Assembly (NCBI GenBank): GCA_035281225.1
Contig: DATEEI010000128.1
Location: 1-64,000 of the forward strand
DNA length: 64,000 nucleotides
From: JAMQPK01 sp035281225
GTDB taxonomy: Bacteria; Acidobacteriota; Vicinamibacteria; Vicinamibacterales; JAMQPK01
Direction: 5' to 3'
Numbering within the stretch: position 1 is the first letter of the stretch; each line of letters opens with the position of its first letter. The position numbers and the translations under genes are program-made. The notes under the pieces are model-generated. The model searched no databases. It saw nothing but the letters and a program-made list of their open reading frames with translations, and was not told where the DNA came from. Positions 34,545 through 43,220 of the stretch are shown piece by piece.

Positions 34545-36956
34545 GTGCCAGCTACCCTTCGACACATCCTCGGGCTCCTTGTCCTTTCGCTGGTGTTGCC
34601 GCGTGCTGCGTCGGGCAGCGGCGAGATCTGGAACACGAAGCTGCTCGGCCATCTTGGCGGAGCGGCAACCGCGATCACCGCATCAGGTAGCCGTCTCTAC
34701 GCCGGAATCGGTCCTCGGCTGGTCGTGATCGATGGCGCGGGCAACGGCTTTCCCGTCCTCGGGAGATCCGCGCCGTTACCCGGCTGGATTACCGGCATTG
34801 CCGTCGTCAACACGCGCGTGTACGTCAGCAATGCCGACGGCGGGCTGAGAATCTTCGATGTCGCGAATCCACAATCCGTCTTCGAGCTGGGCGCGGCCGT
34901 TTTTGACGGAAATGCCGCAGGTGTGGCGGCGGCCGGAACATATGCCTATGTCACAGACGGAAGCCGAGGTCTCAGAATTTTCGACGTCTCGGCCCCGGCG
35001 GCCCCTGTACAGGTTGCGCTGCTCGAGATCACCGGACAACCGAATCACGTCGTGCTCGCGGGCACACATGCATTCGTGTCGGCCGGCGATCGGGGCTTGG
35101 TCATCGTCGATGTCAGCGATCCTCTGACGCCCACACAGGTCGCTCAGTTCGACACGCCGGGGTACGCCGAGGGCGCGACGATCGTCAACTCGTCGATCTA
35201 TATCGCTGACGGTCCGGGAGGCGTTCGCGTGGCGGATATCTCGGTTCCGTCGCAACCAGCGTCGCTCGGCGTCTTCGATACCGACGGGTTCGCCCTCGAC
35301 ATCGCGCTCGCGGGCGAGCATCTTTTTGTGTCGGACGCGGACAAGGGCATTGTGGTGCTCAATGTGAGCAATCCGGCGAATCCCGTCAAAGTCGGAGCCA
35401 TGGCGCCTCGCGACCTGGCATTGTCCGTTGCCGGAGGCATTGTCGGAAGCCATCTCTTCGTGGTTGAAGGAGACCGGGGCGTCCGCATTCTCAATATCTC
35501 GCAGCCAGCCAACCCATCGTTGGTGACGACGATCGAGGAGCCTGGCATGCCGCAGAGCCTCGCGTTCAGCGGTGACAAGCTTTACGTCGCCAGCAATACC
35601 TCTGGCCTCTGGATTCTTGACTTGGCCGATCCGCTGGCGCCCCGACCGGTGGGTCTAGTTGATACGCCGGGTTCTTCTATCGACGTGAAAGTCGTGGGAA
35701 CGCACGCATATGTCGCGGACGGGTTCACCGGACTGCGCATCATCGACGTTCAGAATCCTGCTGCCCCACGAGAAGTCGGCGCGTACGATTCACCGGGCTT
35801 TGCCTGGGCGGTAGCGGTGGAAGGGAACCTTGCCTATGTGGCGGACGGCGACGCCGGTCTGCTGGTCTTGAACGTCGCGAATCCGGAGACACCCGTGCTG
35901 GTCGGCCGGTATTTCAGCCCTGGACCGGCGCGGTGCGTGGTCGTCAACGGTCAGTGGGCCTACGTGTGCGCGACGTTCGCAGGACTGAGAATCGTCGACA
36001 TCTCGCAGCCTAGCCAGCCGATCGAACGTGGAGCGTTCCCGACTGCGCAGTCACTCGCGCAAGGTCTCGCAGTCCGTGACAATTACGTCTATCTGGCCAA
36101 CCCGACGATTGGGCTGACGATTCTCGACGTTTCAAATCGAGCGGCGCCCCAGCAGGTTAGCGTGATCGGTCTCACCGCGGTCATTTACAGCGTGGCGCTG
36201 GACGGAAATTACGCATACGTGAGTGCCGCCGCTCGTGGCCTGCATGTCGTCAACATTTCCGACCCGGCCGCTCCGTTGCAAGTCGGCACGTACGATACGG
36301 CTGGCAACACGCTTCGAGCCGAGGTCTTTCAGGGTACGGCATACGTGGCCGATCAGACCGGCGGTCTGTACCTCGTGTCGCTCGACAACGCTGGAGGCGG
36401 AGGCTCTCCCGCACTGTCATCGTTCACGTTTTCCATGTGGCAGGACGGGGAAGGCGCACGCGCCCAGATGCGTTGGATCAGCGGCGCGCAGCAGGCGTGG
36501 GTCATCGAGCGATCGGCCGTTACGACAGGAGCCGTCGCATTGTTTCCTCTGCCGGCCACCGCCACGTCCTATCTCGATCGTCCGCCCGTCGGCGAAGGGA
36601 TGTATTGCTACCGCCTTCTCGACGTGCGCGACGGGTCCGTGGCGGCCGGGTCGAAACAGCTGTGCGGCAAGCCAGGGACTGGCATCGGCACTCTTCGCTC
36701 CCCGGGGTTCGAAATCAACCTCGATCATGCCGAGTTCGCGACCTTGTCTTGGAGCGCGCCTGGAAGTCAGGACGGATTCCTGCTCGTATCGATGCCGCTC
36801 AATGGATCGAAAAATCGCGTGACGTTCGTCGATAAGAAAAAACTGAGCGTTCGCGACGATACAAGGGGCATCGCGACGTGCTACATGCTCGTCGCGATAC
36901 GTGGTACCGAAAACGGGAGCAGCACCACAATCTGTGCGATCCCGACGGGTCCGTAA
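34545..36956 (+). CDS. LVIVD-repeat beta-propeller protein (copy 1)
   Basis: The 803-aa exported protein starts at GTG 34545 with a signal peptide (GLLVLSLVLPRAASG). It then contains at least a dozen LVIVD repeats of about 42 residues each (pattern: YVADG..GLRIIDV.NPAAPREVG.YDSPG.A..VAV), forming one or two beta-propellers. The last 150 residues are a different beta-rich domain that contains Cys pairs (YCYRLLDVRDG, LCGKPG). LVIVD proteins are surface or periplasmic and probably bind partners or ligands; no enzymatic site is visible. The next gene is a close structural paralog, starting on its stop codon. Confidence 0.87.
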   Translation: MPATLRHILGLLVLSLVLPRAASGSGEIWNTKLLGHLGGAATAITASGSRLYAGIGPRLVVIDGAGNGFPVLGRSAPLPGWITGIAVVNTRVYVSNADGGLRIFDVANPQSVFELGAAVFDGNAAGVAAAGTYAYVTDGSRGLRIFDVSAPAAPVQVALLEITGQPNHVVLAGTHAFVSAGDRGLVIVDVSDPLTPTQVAQFDTPGYAEGATIVNSSIYIADGPGGVRVADISVPSQPASLGVFDTDGFALDIALAGEHLFVSDADKGIVVLNVSNPANPVKVGAMAPRDLALSVAGGIVGSHLFVVEGDRGVRILNISQPANPSLVTTIEEPGMPQSLAFSGDKLYVASNTSGLWILDLADPLAPRPVGLVDTPGSSIDVKVVGTHAYVADGFTGLRIIDVQNPAAPREVGAYDSPGFAWAVAVEGNLAYVADGDAGLLVLNVANPETPVLVGRYFSPGPARCVVVNGQWAYVCATFAGLRIVDISQPSQPIERGAFPTAQSLAQGLAVRDNYVYLANPTIGLTILDVSNRAAPQQVSVIGLTAVIYSVALDGNYAYVSAAARGLHVVNISDPAAPLQVGTYDTAGNTLRAEVFQGTAYVADQTGGLYLVSLDNAGGGGSPALSSFTFSMWQDGEGARAQMRWISGAQQAWVIERSAVTTGAVALFPLPATATSYLDRPPVGEGMYCYRLLDVRDGSVAAGSKQLCGKPGTGIGTLRSPGFEINLDHAEFATLSWSAPGSQDGFLLVSMPLNGSKNRVTFVDKKKLSVRDDTRGIATCYMLVAIRGTENGSSTTICAIPTGP

Positions 36957-39385
36957 TGGTGATGCACTCATTCCGCACGTTTGCCGGGCCGGCGCTCTCA
37001 CTGGCCTTGATCTGCCTGAGTCCGGCGCCGAGCGCGATCGCGGACCCATCCAGCGATCACGTTACCCTGGTCGGCCAGTTGGGCGGCACGACGTCGGCGC
37101 TCGCCACGGAAGGGAACTATCTCTACTTCAGTATCGGGCCTCGCCTGGCCGTTCTCGATCTGCGAACCCCGGTTGCGGCGCCCGTTGCGCGAAGCGCGCC
37201 ACTGCCCTCGTGGATTGCCGGCATTGCCGTGGCGAATGGGTACGCGTACGTCGCCGCTGCCGACAGCGGGTTCCGTATTCTCGACGTGTCGAATCTCTCC
37301 GCCATCGTGGAGGTCGGCGCCGCAGAATTCCGCGGCAACGCCGAGGCTGTCGCCGTCGACGGAACCTGGGCGTTCGTCGCCGACAGCATCGGCGGCCTGC
37401 GCATTTTCGACGTCACCGACGTGCATGCACCGATACAAGTGGCATTTGTCGAGACCGAAGGTGAACCGAATCACATCTTCATCCATGACCAGATTGCGTA
37501 CCTGTCCGATGGGTTTGCCGGAGTGCGCATCTTCAATGTTTCCGATCCGACAATTCCTGTCGAGATTGCCATTCTCGACACCCCCGGGTTCGCCGAGTTC
37601 TGCGTCGTCGAGGGCGGCTTCGCGTACATTGCCGATCGGTTCTCGGGGCTCCGGATCGCAGACGTCAGCGACCCGTCAGCCCCGGCGACGCTTGGCGCAT
37701 TCGATACATCAGGGTTCGGATTCTCTGTTGCGGTGCTTGGAACATACGCCTACATCGCAGACGGCGACCGCGGTGTTCGCGTGGTGGATGTCACAAATCC
37801 ATTCGCGCTGAGCGAGGTGGGAGACTTTCAAACGCCGGCATCGCCGGCGTATACGAATGCCGTTCTCGCTGCCGGCGGCCGCATATACGTCGCGGATGGC
37901 GATCGCGGCCTGCATGCGCTGAACGTCACCAACCCGGCGTCGCCTTCGCTGCTGGCGTCGTTCGGCGAGCTCGGATTCATTCAGGAGGCCGCGGTTTCGG
38001 GCCAGTATGCCTATGTGGCCGGCGATACCGCGGGACTGTGGATCGTCGACCGGTCTGATGGAGACCTTCGCGTCGTATCGCTGCTGGATACGCCCGGCGT
38101 GGCGCTCGATGTGGATGTCGTGGACGGGTACGCGTTCATTGCGGACGGTTTCGGAGGGCTCCGCATCGCCAACGTCACTAATCCCGCCGCGCCGTCCGAG
38201 GTTGCGTCGTATGACACGGCGGGTTTCGCCAGCGCGGTGACCGTCACGGGTGGCCGTGCGTATGTCGTGAATTCCAGCGGCGGGGTCGTGATTCTTGATA
38301 TCGAAGATCCAGCCCACCCAACGTATGTGAGCCGGTTACTGACCCAAGATACCGCTACCTGCGTGGAGATCAGCGGCAACATCGCGTTTGTCTGTGCATC
38401 GACCGCGGGTTTACGAATATTCGACCTCTCCACCGAAACCAGCCCGGTTGAGGTCGGCAGCTTCGTGCCGAACGAAACCACCGTGCAGGCTGTGGCAGTG
38501 AGCGAAGGTTATGCATTCCTTGGTGTTCCGAACGTCGGGCTGACGATTTTGAACGTGACAACCCCCGCGACGCCGGTTCAGGTTGCCGAGATGGCGCTGG
38601 AGGGGTTTGTCTTCGACGTTAAGGTGAAGGACGGCTTCGCGTATCTCGCCAGCGGTGCCAGCGGGCTGCAGGTGATCAATATTCAGAATCCATCGGCGCC
38701 ATATCGAGCGGGCTCGTTCAACACTGCCGCCAATGCGTGGCGCGTCGATCTGGCTTCGAACGATATCTTCGTGAGCGACCACGGTGGCGGCTTATACCTG
38801 CTTGCGTTCGACGGAGGGCCAGCACGGCCACCGGTAGGCGGAGGGAGCTTTGGTATCCAGTTCTCGGACGAAGTCGACAACGTCACGGTGCTCACGTGGC
38901 TTCCAGGGCAGACGGACAGCGATTTCCTGATGTACCGAATGGCGACGACAACCCAGACCGCTACCTTAGCGGCTGTAAGCACGGAGAACTATTACGTCGA
39001 TGCCACACCGTTGACGGAGGCGATGTACTGCTACTGGGCGCTGCCTTATAGCGACGGCCAGATCCTCGGGCGTTCTGACTATCTGTGTGCTGCGCCTAAC
39101 TCAAAGACCGGGGTCCTTCACGCGACCGAGTTCACGCTGCGACTGAATCAATCAGTCGTCGCGAATGTCACATGGAAGCCCGTACCCCAGGCGGACGCGT
39201 ATGTGCTAATTGCCGTGCCTTCGGATAATTCGGCTCGCCGCCTGTGGTTGCTGCCGCCGGATGAGTCCATCGTTCATGACGATACCCGAGGCGTGCCCAC
39301 GTGTTACACGGTGCTCACGATCCGCGGAGAGGAAATCGGCACGAGCCACGTGTTGTGTGCGATCCCCGGCGCCTCACAGCAGTAG
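36956..39385 (+). CDS. LVIVD-repeat beta-propeller protein (copy 2)
   Basis: The 809-aa paralog of the preceding protein overlaps its stop codon (TAATG). The signal peptide (ALSLALICLSPAPSAIA) is followed by about a dozen LVIVD repeats (FRILDVSNLSAIVEVG, LRIADVSDPSAPATLG) and the same C-terminal Cys-containing domain (MYCYWALPYSDG, YLCAAPNS). The two copies share order and length throughout, so they arose by whole-gene tandem duplication, but they have diverged strongly. A role in anchoring or sensing EPS at the surface is plausible from position only. Confidence 0.87.
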   Translation: MVMHSFRTFAGPALSLALICLSPAPSAIADPSSDHVTLVGQLGGTTSALATEGNYLYFSIGPRLAVLDLRTPVAAPVARSAPLPSWIAGIAVANGYAYVAAADSGFRILDVSNLSAIVEVGAAEFRGNAEAVAVDGTWAFVADSIGGLRIFDVTDVHAPIQVAFVETEGEPNHIFIHDQIAYLSDGFAGVRIFNVSDPTIPVEIAILDTPGFAEFCVVEGGFAYIADRFSGLRIADVSDPSAPATLGAFDTSGFGFSVAVLGTYAYIADGDRGVRVVDVTNPFALSEVGDFQTPASPAYTNAVLAAGGRIYVADGDRGLHALNVTNPASPSLLASFGELGFIQEAAVSGQYAYVAGDTAGLWIVDRSDGDLRVVSLLDTPGVALDVDVVDGYAFIADGFGGLRIANVTNPAAPSEVASYDTAGFASAVTVTGGRAYVVNSSGGVVILDIEDPAHPTYVSRLLTQDTATCVEISGNIAFVCASTAGLRIFDLSTETSPVEVGSFVPNETTVQAVAVSEGYAFLGVPNVGLTILNVTTPATPVQVAEMALEGFVFDVKVKDGFAYLASGASGLQVINIQNPSAPYRAGSFNTAANAWRVDLASNDIFVSDHGGGLYLLAFDGGPARPPVGGGSFGIQFSDEVDNVTVLTWLPGQTDSDFLMYRMATTTQTATLAAVSTENYYVDATPLTEAMYCYWALPYSDGQILGRSDYLCAAPNSKTGVLHATEFTLRLNQSVVANVTWKPVPQADAYVLIAVPSDNSARRLWLLPPDESIVHDDTRGVPTCYTVLTIRGEEIGTSHVLCAIPGASQQ

Positions 39386-39417
39386 CGTTGAACGCGAGCC
39401 CCCGCGAGCCAGAGAGC

Positions 39418-40596
39418 ATGCCACCCAAACTACACGTCATGAATTTGCGCGACGCCTTCGTCTTCGGCGGGCCGGATGCCACGCTGATGGGATGGCTGCC
39501 GCGTATCGACACGTCGCGTTTCAGGGTCTCGCTGACCTGTTTTGACAACCCGGGAAACGTCGCACGCGTGCTGCTCGATCCCGCCGAACGCGCGGGCATC
39601 GAGACCTTCATGGTTCCGTGGGGACGAAAGAGGCTGCTTGCGTCCGTAACGCAACTGTCCGCCCTTCTGCGCCGAGAGTCGGTTGACGTGCTCCACACGC
39701 ACGACTGGAAAGCGGACCTTGTCGGCTATCTGGCGGCACGGCGCTGCGGCATTCCGGTGATGACGACGGTGTACGTGTGGTTTGGCAAGAACTCGCTTCC
39801 CAAAGTGCGCGCCTTTGAATGGCTCGACCGTCAGTTGATTCGCCATTTCGATCTCGTGACCGCCATCAGCGAGGCGACGCGGCGCGACACGGTGCGCCTG
39901 GGAATTCCGTCCGCCAAGGCGCGGGCTGTGTTCAGTGGAGTCGATCTCGACCGTTTTTCGAAGCCCGTCGACGTGGCGGCGCTCCGCAGCTCGCTCGGCA
40001 TTGGCGAGGGCGATCAGGTGGTCGGCTATCTGGATCGGTTGTACCCGGAGAAGGCGCACTCCGTTCTGGTGGAAGCGGCCAAGCTGGTGCTCGCGCGGCG
40101 ACCGAATGTGAAATTTCTCTTCGTCGGCGGCGGCCCGTTGGCGGGTGAGCTGCAGCAGCAGGCGCAGAGCCTCGGCATCGGCGCTCATCTCATTCTGGCT
40201 GGTGTCAGGACCGACGTTCCGGATCTGCTTCGCATTTTCGACGTTCAGTCGCACGCGTCTCTGGCGGAGGGGATTCCGCTCGCGTTGTATGAGGGGATGG
40301 CCGCGTCGCGACCCGTTGTGGGGTCAGACGTGGACGGGATTCCCGAAGTCGTCAAGCACGAGCTAACCGGGCTGCTCGTGAAACCTCGCGATCCCAGCGG
40401 GCTCGCGGCCGCCCTGCTGGAACTGTTGATCGACCGTGACAAGGCCATGCGGCTTGGCGCGGCTGGCCGACGACTCATGGAGGAGCGCTATTCGCTGCCA
40501 AAGGTCGTGAGCGAGCTCGAGCAGATGTATCTCGAGGTCCACGGCCGATCCGTCAGCGTCGCAGGTTCGTCGCGATCGAGCATGGAGCGCATCTGA
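39418..40596 (+). CDS. glycosyltransferase family 4 (copy 1)
   Basis: The 392-aa GT-B enzyme starts at ATG 39418. The N-terminal domain includes the acceptor segment THDWKADLVGYLAARR; the C-terminal Rossmann domain has VGYLDRLYPEKAHSVLVEAA, FLFVGGGPLAGEL, and the E-x7-E motif in SLAEGIPLALYEGMA. It should transfer a sugar from a nucleotide donor onto the EPS repeat in the cytoplasm. It follows the LVIVD genes by 32 bases. The stop lies four bases before the apparent start of the next glycosyltransferase. Confidence 0.9.
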   Translation: MPPKLHVMNLRDAFVFGGPDATLMGWLPRIDTSRFRVSLTCFDNPGNVARVLLDPAERAGIETFMVPWGRKRLLASVTQLSALLRRESVDVLHTHDWKADLVGYLAARRCGIPVMTTVYVWFGKNSLPKVRAFEWLDRQLIRHFDLVTAISEATRRDTVRLGIPSAKARAVFSGVDLDRFSKPVDVAALRSSLGIGEGDQVVGYLDRLYPEKAHSVLVEAAKLVLARRPNVKFLFVGGGPLAGELQQQAQSLGIGAHLILAGVRTDVPDLLRIFDVQSHASLAEGIPLALYEGMAASRPVVGSDVDGIPEVVKHELTGLLVKPRDPSGLAAALLELLIDRDKAMRLGAAGRRLMEERYSLPKVVSELEQMYLEVHGRSVSVAGSSRSSMERI

Positions 40597-41786
40597 GAAT
40601 CGCATATTTCGCGGCGATGACCGGTCTACGAGCCGGCGGACCCGAGAGCTACGATACGTGCCTCGCCAGGGCGCTTGCGCGGGTCGACCGAACCAACGGC
40701 TACACCGTGTACTGCGTGACCGGCGAGGCCGTGGGCGCGTTCGCCATAGACCAGCCGAACTTCGAGTTCCGAGTATTGAGGCCGCGCTCACGGTGGGTGA
40801 GTATTCCCGTATCGCTGCCGTGCGCTCTCCTTCGGCATCCGCCCGACCTCTTTCACGCGACGTACGTGCCCCCGCCGTTGTTTCCGGGCCGCTTGATCTT
40901 TACGTTGCTCGATCTCAGCATGTTCTCGCATCCACACCTGTACCCACCATTGGTCAGGCTTCGGTTGCAGATGCTCATCCGATCGGCGATACGCAGGGCC
41001 ACGCGGATTCTGACGATTTCGGAGTTTTCGCGGCAATGCCTGCTCGATCGGTTTCATTATCCGGAGGAGCAGGTCACCGTAACACCGCTCGGCGTCGATC
41101 CGCAATTTCAGCCCTGCGCCCCGGAACGAGTCGAGGCGCTGCTGCAGTCTTACGAGATCCGTGAGCCGTACATCCTGCACGTAGGCCGCCTTCAAGCGCG
41201 CAAGAACCTGGTAAGGCTTCTGGAGGCGTTTGCGCGTCTCGTGGACCAGGAAAGAATTCCGCACAAGCTGGTGCTGGTCGGTCGTGAAAGCTGGGAGGCT
41301 CAGGAGATCTTCGAGGCGATGGATCGACTGCAGATCCGGAGTCGGGTGATCCATGTCGGCTACGCACCAACAGACGCGCTGCCGATGTTCTATAGCGGCG
41401 CGAGCGCCGTTGTGTTTCCGTCGCTCTTCGAGGGGTTTGGCCTGCCGGTTCTCGAGGCGATGGCGTGCGGTGCGCCCACGGTGACGTCGACAGTCACGTC
41501 GCTCCCTGAAGTCGCGGGCGACGCCGCTGTGCTCGTCGATCCCTACTCGGTCGAGGACATCGCCGCGGGCATTTACAAGGTCTTGTCCGATCGGGGCGCT
41601 TGCGAGGATATGAAGAGACGAGGGCTGGCGAGAGCGGCCACATTTACGTGGGCGCGAACCGCAGAACAGACGGTCGACGCCTATCGCCGTGCCATGCAGG
41701 ATACGGCGCGTGCCGGGTCGTGGCCAGCCGGCCTGCCGAGGCCGGCGGATATCAGCGAGCATCAACGAGGCGGCGAACGAAAATGA
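40593..41786 (+). CDS. glycosyltransferase family 4 (copy 2), probable CTG start
   Basis: The C-terminal domain has YILHVGRLQARKNLVRLLEAF and the E-x7-E motif in FEGFGLPVLEAMACG, typical of mannosyl- or glucosyl-transferases of family GT4. The first ATG is at 40617, but seven in-frame codons before it read RIAYFAA, the usual first beta-strand of this family. No ATG, GTG or TTG precedes them, whereas a CTG at 40593 overlaps the upstream stop (CTGA). I therefore propose a CTG start (397 aa); with ATG 40617 the protein would be 389 aa and lack that strand. Confidence 0.85.
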   Translation: MRIAYFAAMTGLRAGGPESYDTCLARALARVDRTNGYTVYCVTGEAVGAFAIDQPNFEFRVLRPRSRWVSIPVSLPCALLRHPPDLFHATYVPPPLFPGRLIFTLLDLSMFSHPHLYPPLVRLRLQMLIRSAIRRATRILTISEFSRQCLLDRFHYPEEQVTVTPLGVDPQFQPCAPERVEALLQSYEIREPYILHVGRLQARKNLVRLLEAFARLVDQERIPHKLVLVGRESWEAQEIFEAMDRLQIRSRVIHVGYAPTDALPMFYSGASAVVFPSLFEGFGLPVLEAMACGAPTVTSTVTSLPEVAGDAAVLVDPYSVEDIAAGIYKVLSDRGACEDMKRRGLARAATFTWARTAEQTVDAYRRAMQDTARAGSWPAGLPRPADISEHQRGGERK

Positions 41787-42682
41787 TCATCCCCGAGTTT
41801 GTGACGTGCCCGATCTGCCGCCGCGCCCTGACAGCGTCCACCTCGGGTGCTGTCTGCGCAGGTTGCAATGCCGAGTTTCGGCGCGACGATAATGGCGTGT
41901 TGAATCTGCTCCACGGCGAAGGATTTCACGATGACGCGGATCCCGAACGGTCGGCTTCCGAGGAGTTGATGGATGCCTATACCACGACGCATTACACGAT
42001 CCCGGCCTTGGCCAGGAACGCGCACGACACGGGTCGCTCCGCCTTGCGCGTCCTCTCGGTGGGTTGTGGCGTCGGCGCAGGCGTTGATTTGATCAACGAC
42101 GCAGGTCACGAGTGCTACGGAATCGACTGCGGAAGCCGGGTGCTTGACTGGAGCCGGCGGCGTAACCTGGCACGGATGTACATCGCCAACGCGAAGCACC
42201 TGCCCTTCGCCGACGGCACGTTCGACGTGGCCTTCTCGGGCTGCGTTCTCGCCCATATTGGCGTCGTCGGCGACACGTGGGAAACGACGCCGGCGTGCGC
42301 AGAAGAGCGGCTCCAGTTCTGCCGCGAAATCGCGCGCGTGGTCCGGCCTGGCGGCTCGATTCTGTTGAGCGGCGCCAACCGGGCGTGTCCGGCGGATCTG
42401 TTCCACCGCGATCATGGCTACTGGCCGCGCCTGCACGGTCCGAAAGAGCCCTTCTTGATAGCGTTCGCCGACTACGAGCACTATTTTGTCGAGCAGTGCG
42501 GCTGCCGGTCGGTGACGGCGCTGTCATCCGAGGGATACTGGGGCTTCAACAAGTTGACTCGATCGGCTGCGGGGAGGCTACTCGCTGCCGTCATCTCGAT
42601 GCACATGACTATCGTCTCGAGGGTTCGGCCCTTGCGCACGAGCTTTCTGAATCCGTGGCTAATCGTTCGCGTGGAGAAATAG
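41783..42682 (+). CDS. SAM-dependent methyltransferase with N-terminal zinc ribbon
   Basis: The 299-aa protein starts at ATG 41783, overlapping the previous stop (ATGA). CPIC at residues about 9-12 and CAGC near 29 form a zinc-ribbon. The class I methyltransferase core has motif I LSVGCGVGAG near residue 91, GIDCGSRVLDWS, and the post-motif HLPFADGTFDVAFSG. Proteins of this Trm112-like/methyltransferase layout are common in EPS clusters, where they may methylate sugars or lipid intermediates. Substrate is not known. Confidence 0.87.
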   Translation: MIIPEFVTCPICRRALTASTSGAVCAGCNAEFRRDDNGVLNLLHGEGFHDDADPERSASEELMDAYTTTHYTIPALARNAHDTGRSALRVLSVGCGVGAGVDLINDAGHECYGIDCGSRVLDWSRRRNLARMYIANAKHLPFADGTFDVAFSGCVLAHIGVVGDTWETTPACAEERLQFCREIARVVRPGGSILLSGANRACPADLFHRDHGYWPRLHGPKEPFLIAFADYEHYFVEQCGCRSVTALSSEGYWGFNKLTRSAAGRLLAAVISMHMTIVSRVRPLRTSFLNPWLIVRVEK

Positions 42683-42686
42683 AGCT

Positions 42687-43220
42687 GTGAAGCCGATGAT
42701 TGCAAAACTGCTGGGAATGATTGCGCTGGGTATCTGCGCTGGTCCGTCTATCGTCCAGGCGCAGGTGTCTACGTCCGATCCGTTGCAGGAACTTCTCCGT
42801 CCAGGAAAGATTGTCGTCGTGACAGACGAGAGCGGAAAGTCGACACGGGGTCTCGTGTCGACCTACGGACCATCCTCGCTCGTCCTGCTGACGCGGCCCG
42901 CACCGCGGTTGGATCAGACGCAGACATGGAGCGAGCCGCGTGAATTCGATCCCGGCAGTCTTGTCAGGATCAGGCACATCGACCGTCCGTGGAATGGATT
43001 GGTCTGGGGATTTCTCGCGGCGGCGGGTCCGGCCTCGTTTGTCTTCATCCACGAAGATCGTGAGGTGGTTGGCTCGTCCATCGCGGCGGGCGGCATGATC
43101 GCGGGCGCGGCGATCGATGCTCTGCGCAACCAAACGGTCTACCAGACCCGTCGGCGCGTCGCCTTGTCGCCCGTTCTCACGCGAGACAGGCAGTCGGTCT
43201 CGCTGTCACTTCAGTTCTGA
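42687..43220 (+). CDS. hypothetical exported protein
   Basis: The 177-aa protein starts at GTG 42687 (ATG 42696 is an alternative). A signal peptide (LLGMIALGICAGPSIVQAQ) precedes a strand-rich part (GKIVVVTDESGKSTRGLVSTYGPSSLVLL). A hydrophobic, glycine-rich segment (GFLAAAGPASFVF, GGMIAGAAIDAL) forms the C-terminal half. I recognise the pattern from acidobacterial proteins of unknown function, with no named family. It is the last gene of the EPS run and its end overlaps the convergent mannosidase gene by 10 bases. Confidence 0.65.
   Translation: MKPMIAKLLGMIALGICAGPSIVQAQVSTSDPLQELLRPGKIVVVTDESGKSTRGLVSTYGPSSLVLLTRPAPRLDQTQTWSEPREFDPGSLVRIRHIDRPWNGLVWGFLAAAGPASFVFIHEDREVVGSSIAAGGMIAGAAIDALRNQTVYQTRRRVALSPVLTRDRQSVSLSLQF

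Noticed and set aside
40788..41765. A 325-codon minus-strand frame within the second GT4 gene
   Set aside because: It is antisense to a well-supported glycosyltransferase and contains no recognisable motif.
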